A stretch of DNA of 26,465 bases from UBA11540 sp003445125 (GTDB lineage: Bacteria > Bacillota > Clostridia > Oscillospirales > Ruminococcaceae): contig CALBQG010000117.1 of assembly GCA_937899435.1 (NCBI GenBank), forward strand, positions 1 to 26,465, read 5' to 3'. The notes under the pieces are model-generated. The model ran no database searches. It saw only the letters and a program-made list of their open reading frames with translations, and had not been told where the DNA came from. The position numbers were made by a program, and so were the translations under genes. Below, one piece after another: positions 24,301 to 26,465 of the stretch. How positions within the stretch are numbered: position 1 is the stretch's first letter; every line of letters begins with the position of its first letter.

Positions 24301-25273
24301 TCACGGTGCCGCCGTCAAACGGATTGGTGCCGTCGGAAAAATCCGCCGAAAAAATCACGTTTCCTTCGGCGTTTCTGACCGTCACACAGTCAAACGCCGC
24401 CTGTTCCCCGCTCTCGCGGAAACCGAAACAATCCAGTGCAAAGGGCGGGAAGGTATGGGTGCAGACAAGCGCATCGTTGACATACGTCTGCACGGTGCCT
24501 TCCCGAACCTCCAGGCGCAGCTTTACAAATCCGTTTTTGATATCCTCGGCGCTCACACCCGTCTTTGCCGTGACATCCACGCCGTTCCAGCCGCCGGGGG
24601 CGGGATATTGTGTCGAGCCGTCCACCCAACGGTGCGGACGCAGACCGATACCGCTTCCGGAATAGCTGTTACCGGGAAGGAGCAGCTGCCACATGAAGAA
24701 ATTGGCGTTGTTCTGTGCGCCGAAAATGAATCCCGCCGCTGCCGACTGAATTTTGACCTCTGTTTCCAATGTGAACGTAGTGTCGGAAAATCCGGGAAGC
24801 TCTGCGACCGGTGCCGTGATCCACTGTGCTTCGCTGAAGCCCCCGTTCATCAGTCCCGTCTCAAAATACGACGGTGCGGATGTGGCGGTTCTGCCGTTCT
24901 GATCGGTTACGGTGACCTGCCAATAATACCGTGTCTGCGCCTGCAGTGCTTTGCCGCCGTAAACCACGCCCACCGACACGCCGCTTTCCACCGTGCCGCT
25001 GTCCCAACAGTCATACTCGCCCGCGGCGAGCTTTTTCTCGTCGGTCGCCACCGTCAAGCGGTAGTTTTTCTGGCTCTGCGCCGAAGCCGACGATTTCATC
25101 TGCCAGCTAAACCGCGGTTTTTCGGTGTCAATTCCAATCGGGCAATCCCGATATTCTGTCTGCAAGCGGTCAATCATAAACGAATTCTCCTCTCCGAGCG
25201 CCGACACTCCCGTGGCTGAATACGCAAAAAGCATTGCCAACGCAAGGCAGCTGCCGATTACACGTTTGAGCAT
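21338..25273 (-). CDS. Secreted multidomain alpha-L-rhamnosidase (GH78), intact paralogue
   Basis: Extracellular glycosidase predicted to release terminal alpha-L-rhamnose from plant polysaccharides or glycosides. In 1311 residues: signal peptide (1-25), Fn3-like domain (about 35-140), concanavalin/LamG-like insert (about 160-315), rhamnosidase N-domain (about 365-515, FNPGRTNYSHTLQYQTYDV), concanavalin-like domain (about 540-680, FVYDFGQNMAG), and (alpha/alpha)6 barrel (about 685-1010). DCPQRGERTGWTGD (707-720) contains the presumed general acid E713, and TTIFENWGG the presumed base E975. A C-terminal beta domain follows. A further domain (about 1120-1311, ANIRLGTNPGLRFAATVEKN ... LRFGTIVAPSELL) is not part of the GH78 core and is absent from the paralogue, which instead ends in a membrane anchor. 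Own promoter and terminator. Family is firm; exact substrate unknown. Confidence 0.93.
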   Translation of the reverse strand: MLKRVIGSCLALAMLFAYSATGVSALGEENSFMIDRLQTEYRDCPIGIDTEKPRFSWQMKSSASAQSQKNYRLTVATDEKKLAAGEYDCWDSGTVESGVSVGVVYGGKALQAQTRYYWQVTVTDQNGRTATSAPSYFETGLMNGGFSEAQWITAPVAELPGFSDTTFTLETEVKIQSAAAGFIFGAQNNANFFMWQLLLPGNSYSGSGIGLRPHRWVDGSTQYPAPGGWNGVDVTAKTGVSAEDIKNGFVKLRLEVREGTVQTYVNDALVCTHTFPPFALDCFGFRESGEQAAFDCVTVRNAEGNVIFSADFSDGTNPFDGGTVTDGALSVKSNVFCVNKTTEQEQENPDNRPKNGATNKINEPAPMFRKEFTLEKEIASARLYLTSAGNHEAYLNGQKVSETYFNPGRTNYSHTLQYQTYDVTSMLKKGANAFGAYVGHGWFQTKWNNFGSYFGLLMKLDVTYADGTKTTVVSDGTFKTYSDGPIRYEDLMNGETYDANYEVEGWSEAGLDDRAWEYAVCRTAQAMRVAATPTASAEQPVTAGVKLTPVAVEKVADNTFVYDFGQNMAGIPYLKIRGEKGQKIKLTYGEVTNGNLVSWQDNGVPGSVYRGNLTDAQATDFYVCKGDPDGEIFHPTMTYHGFRYMQVEAVNFPLEEVGSLLVDVKGYVLYNDMERTGWFECSDSDVNQLFSNSYWSNIDNFLAIPTDCPQRGERTGWTGDAQIYARTATYNLNSFAFLEKYIRDVRADRDANGNYPEAAPAPTWRGTDTAAGWGDVAVVIPWTLYLAYGDTRVLEENYTGMCAWVDHLVAVSDHYLRPDKSQYGDWLAQETTPPRVTNNAYAAYAAQLMTKTAQVLHKTEDAAHYAEVAEGFRKAWVDNCTDGAGKTLCETQTSYVLGLQFSLFDEKDRETAANRLVELIEQNGNRLKTGFLGVNFLNPSLTDSGHSDTAYTLLEQRAFPSWLYPVTLGATTIFENWGGMTQNDEGKIAISNSLNHYCYGSVSEWLYRYVLGIDADEEQPGYKHILLHPTPGGTLTYARGRFDSQYGTIRSGWEYKGSDCVYTFEIPANTTATVTLQKEKGKTVLTDSSAVMISETEKEAVYAVSSGSHSFTVKNARGGLTESITVRGANIRLGTNPGLRFAATVEKNVWYDAYYGEEMYAYADSNNLRFGTIVAPSELLENTDLITAYLGGNPVVLDIPAKKIYAQDAETLTFTGVLTQIPRKTSAYTMKLTAAFYICTRENESAQWEYQFSETLERSYFECAQAALKTYEAVENPTQEQQKVLLQLRELVAAVDNDDSLWLGGEENRWY

Positions 25274-25297
25274 TTCACCACTTCTTTCTTGTTTTTC

Positions 25298-25326
25298 AGT
25301 GTATCACAAATCCCCCCTTGTTTCAA
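25298..25326 (-). promoter_or_regulatory. Sigma-A promoter of the intact rhamnosidase gene
   Basis: Minus strand: -35 TTGAAA (25321-25326), 17 nt, -10 TACACT (25298-25303; 4 of 6 matches), 24 nt before the ATG. Confidence 0.6.
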
Positions 25327-25385
25327 TGACTGTTTTTGCTCTTTTTCGGATGCGCGATGCAAAAACGGTCAGTTTCGCAGAAAAT

Positions 25386-25413
25386 GGCGGGCAGTGCTTT
25401 CGCACTGCCCGCC
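25386..25413 (-). terminator. Terminator of the beta-helix carbohydrate-binding gene
   Basis: 12-bp perfect stem GGCGGGCAGTGC with a 4-nt loop, followed on the minus strand by ATTTTC, 9 nt past the stop at 25423. Confidence 0.78.
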
Positions 25414-25422
25414 CGAGAAAAT

Positions 25423-26465
25423 TTACCGTTTACCGAATCCGCCGAAACCGCCGCTTCCCGTTCCGTAGACCACACTGTCCATGGTGACGGAAAACGTCTG
25501 CGAGCCGACAGTCAGCGTATAGGTGCTTCCGACTTCCACCCCGGGGGCGCTGATCACCACACTGCGGAAGGTTTTTGTCGGTGTGAAGCTTGCCAGAACT
25601 TTGCCGTTTTCGTCGGTCAGGGTCACCTCTGTTCCCGCGTTTTGTGCGGAAGAGAGGTTATAAAGAATACTTCCCTGGGTCGAGTTCTTTCCGAAATTGA
25701 CCGCCATTCCCGACGAACCGACCGCAACCACCGTGCCGCCTGTAATGATGCCTTCGCCTTCGTAATCCAGCGCGCCGTCGCCATCCGAAACAGAACCGTT
25801 GACGTAGACTGTGCCACCCGTTACGGTCAGAGAGCCGTTGGAATCAATCCCGTCGCCGGAAGCGTCGATGGTGATGCTGCCGCCGCTGATGGTAATACTG
25901 CTCTGGGAATCACCGCGGAAGGAATCGCTGCCGAACCATCCCGCCGTACCGGAGGTGTCTTTGCCGCCTGCGGCATTGATGCCGTCGTCGGATGCGGTGA
26001 CAAAAATCTCTCCGCCGGAAATGTTCACCACGGTGCCTTCCAATCCCTCATAACTGCGGGTGATGTTCACCGTGCCGCCCGAAACGGTAAGGGTGCCGTC
26101 GGCGTGGAATCCGTCGTCCCCGGTGGAAACCGTGAATTTTCCGCCTGTGACCGTAACGTCGGAGTTGCTGTGCACCGCGTCATCCGCCGTGTCCAGCACA
26201 AACGTGCCGCCTGAGATCGTCACCGTTCCGTCTGCCTTCAATCCCTTGCAGGATTCGGTGGTTGCGGAAGAATTGCCGCTTCCTCCCGGGAAGTTTCCGT
26301 CAGGAGGCGTCTGTCCTCCGGAGGGCGGGGTCGGCATATTGCCGCCCTGCGGTTTTTCGGGACGGCTGCCGCCCTGTCCGAACTGTCCGTCCGGAGGGGT
26401 CTGTCCTCCCTGCGGCATTTGTCCGTCCTGTGGCATTTGTCCGTCCTGCGGCATTTCGGGCGGTT
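25423..26465 (-). CDS. Beta-helix carbohydrate-binding protein (Cthe_2159-like), 5' end beyond the window
   Basis: The reading frame is open to the right edge (codons for PPE precede the first visible ATG at 26454), so the true start and any signal peptide lie outside. Seen: a Pro/Gly/Gln-rich linker of MPQDGQ, GGQTPPDG and GGNMP type (first 70 residues), then a series of short strands of the form VTISGGTF, VTVTGGKF, LTVSGGTV, VNISGGEI, ITISGGSI, LTVTGGTV with intervening DDAVHS/DDGFHA/DDGINA/DGIDS turns. This is a parallel right-handed beta-helix like the Cthe_2159 family, whose founding member binds polygalacturonate and cellulose. It ends with SFTPTKTFRSVVISAPG and a small beta unit. Probably a cell-surface or secreted glycan-binding or adhesion protein; fits beside rhamnosidases. 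Confidence 0.85.
   Translation of the reverse strand, partial: PPEMPQDGQMPQDGQMPQGGQTPPDGQFGQGGSRPEKPQGGNMPTPPSGGQTPPDGNFPGGSGNSSATTESCKGLKADGTVTISGGTFVLDTADDAVHSNSDVTVTGGKFTVSTGDDGFHADGTLTVSGGTVNITRSYEGLEGTVVNISGGEIFVTASDDGINAAGGKDTSGTAGWFGSDSFRGDSQSSITISGGSITIDASGDGIDSNGSLTVTGGTVYVNGSVSDGDGALDYEGEGIITGGTVVAVGSSGMAVNFGKNSTQGSILYNLSSAQNAGTEVTLTDENGKVLASFTPTKTFRSVVISAPGVEVGSTYTLTVGSQTFSVTMDSVVYGTGSGGFGGFGKR
26410..26456 (-). repeat. 18-bp tandem repeat encoding MPQDGQ units
   Basis: Two full copies (26410-26427, 26428-26445; one mismatch) and a partial third (26446-26456) in the low-complexity linker. Such repeats change copy number easily, altering linker length without changing frame. Confidence 0.85.

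Overview
The window looks like a chromosomal stretch of a Gram-positive, probably spore-forming Firmicute of class Clostridia. Four things support this. There is a division and cell-wall (dcw) cluster in the order mraZ-rsmH-ftsL-PBP-murE-murF, with a PASTA-bearing PBP. MurE carries the meso-diaminopimelate recognition motif DNPR. An HPr-like protein keeps the regulatory serine region but lacks the catalytic histidine. A three-gene unit resembles a divided SleC-type spore cortex-lytic enzyme. The secreted alpha-L-rhamnosidases at the right suggest a plant-glycan-using gut or rumen lifestyle. This placement is inference; no rRNA gene or other direct marker is present.

Layout, left to right. Positions 1-7025 hold the dcw operon on the minus strand (murF cut by the left edge), with a sigma-A promoter and two MraZ-box-like repeats ahead of mraZ. 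Positions 7118-10173 hold three minus-strand genes: a Pro-rich coiled-coil protein with a regulatory-like beta domain, a SpoIID/LytB protein with three peptidoglycan-binding repeats, and a protein with two more such repeats. Positions 10251-13965 hold a small P-loop protein, pgi, a D,D-carboxypeptidase (DacF/PBP5 type) and the HPr-like gene, also minus. At 13.9 kb two back-to-back sigma-A promoters drive the HPr-like gene leftwards and mtaB plus an aldose-1-epimerase-family gene rightwards; these last two are the only plus-strand genes.

From 16.2 kb everything is again on the minus strand: a lipoprotein preceded by two copies of a 47-bp repeat that looks like an ECF-sigma promoter; a GH78 alpha-L-rhamnosidase gene broken by one frameshift; an intact 1311-residue GH78 paralogue; and, running off the right edge, a secreted-type beta-helix carbohydrate-binding protein. 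Nearly every transcription unit ends in a long, almost perfect GC-rich hairpin.

Functionally, the left half builds, remodels and perhaps degrades peptidoglycan (vegetative wall, septum, spore cortex). The right half deals with extracellular rhamnose-containing glycans. The most unusual items are the divided SleC-like locus, the duplicated ECF-like promoter, the frameshifted rhamnosidase beside its intact paralogue, and a terminator-like hairpin inside the dcw operon. No tRNA, rRNA, CRISPR array, transposase or prophage gene was seen.
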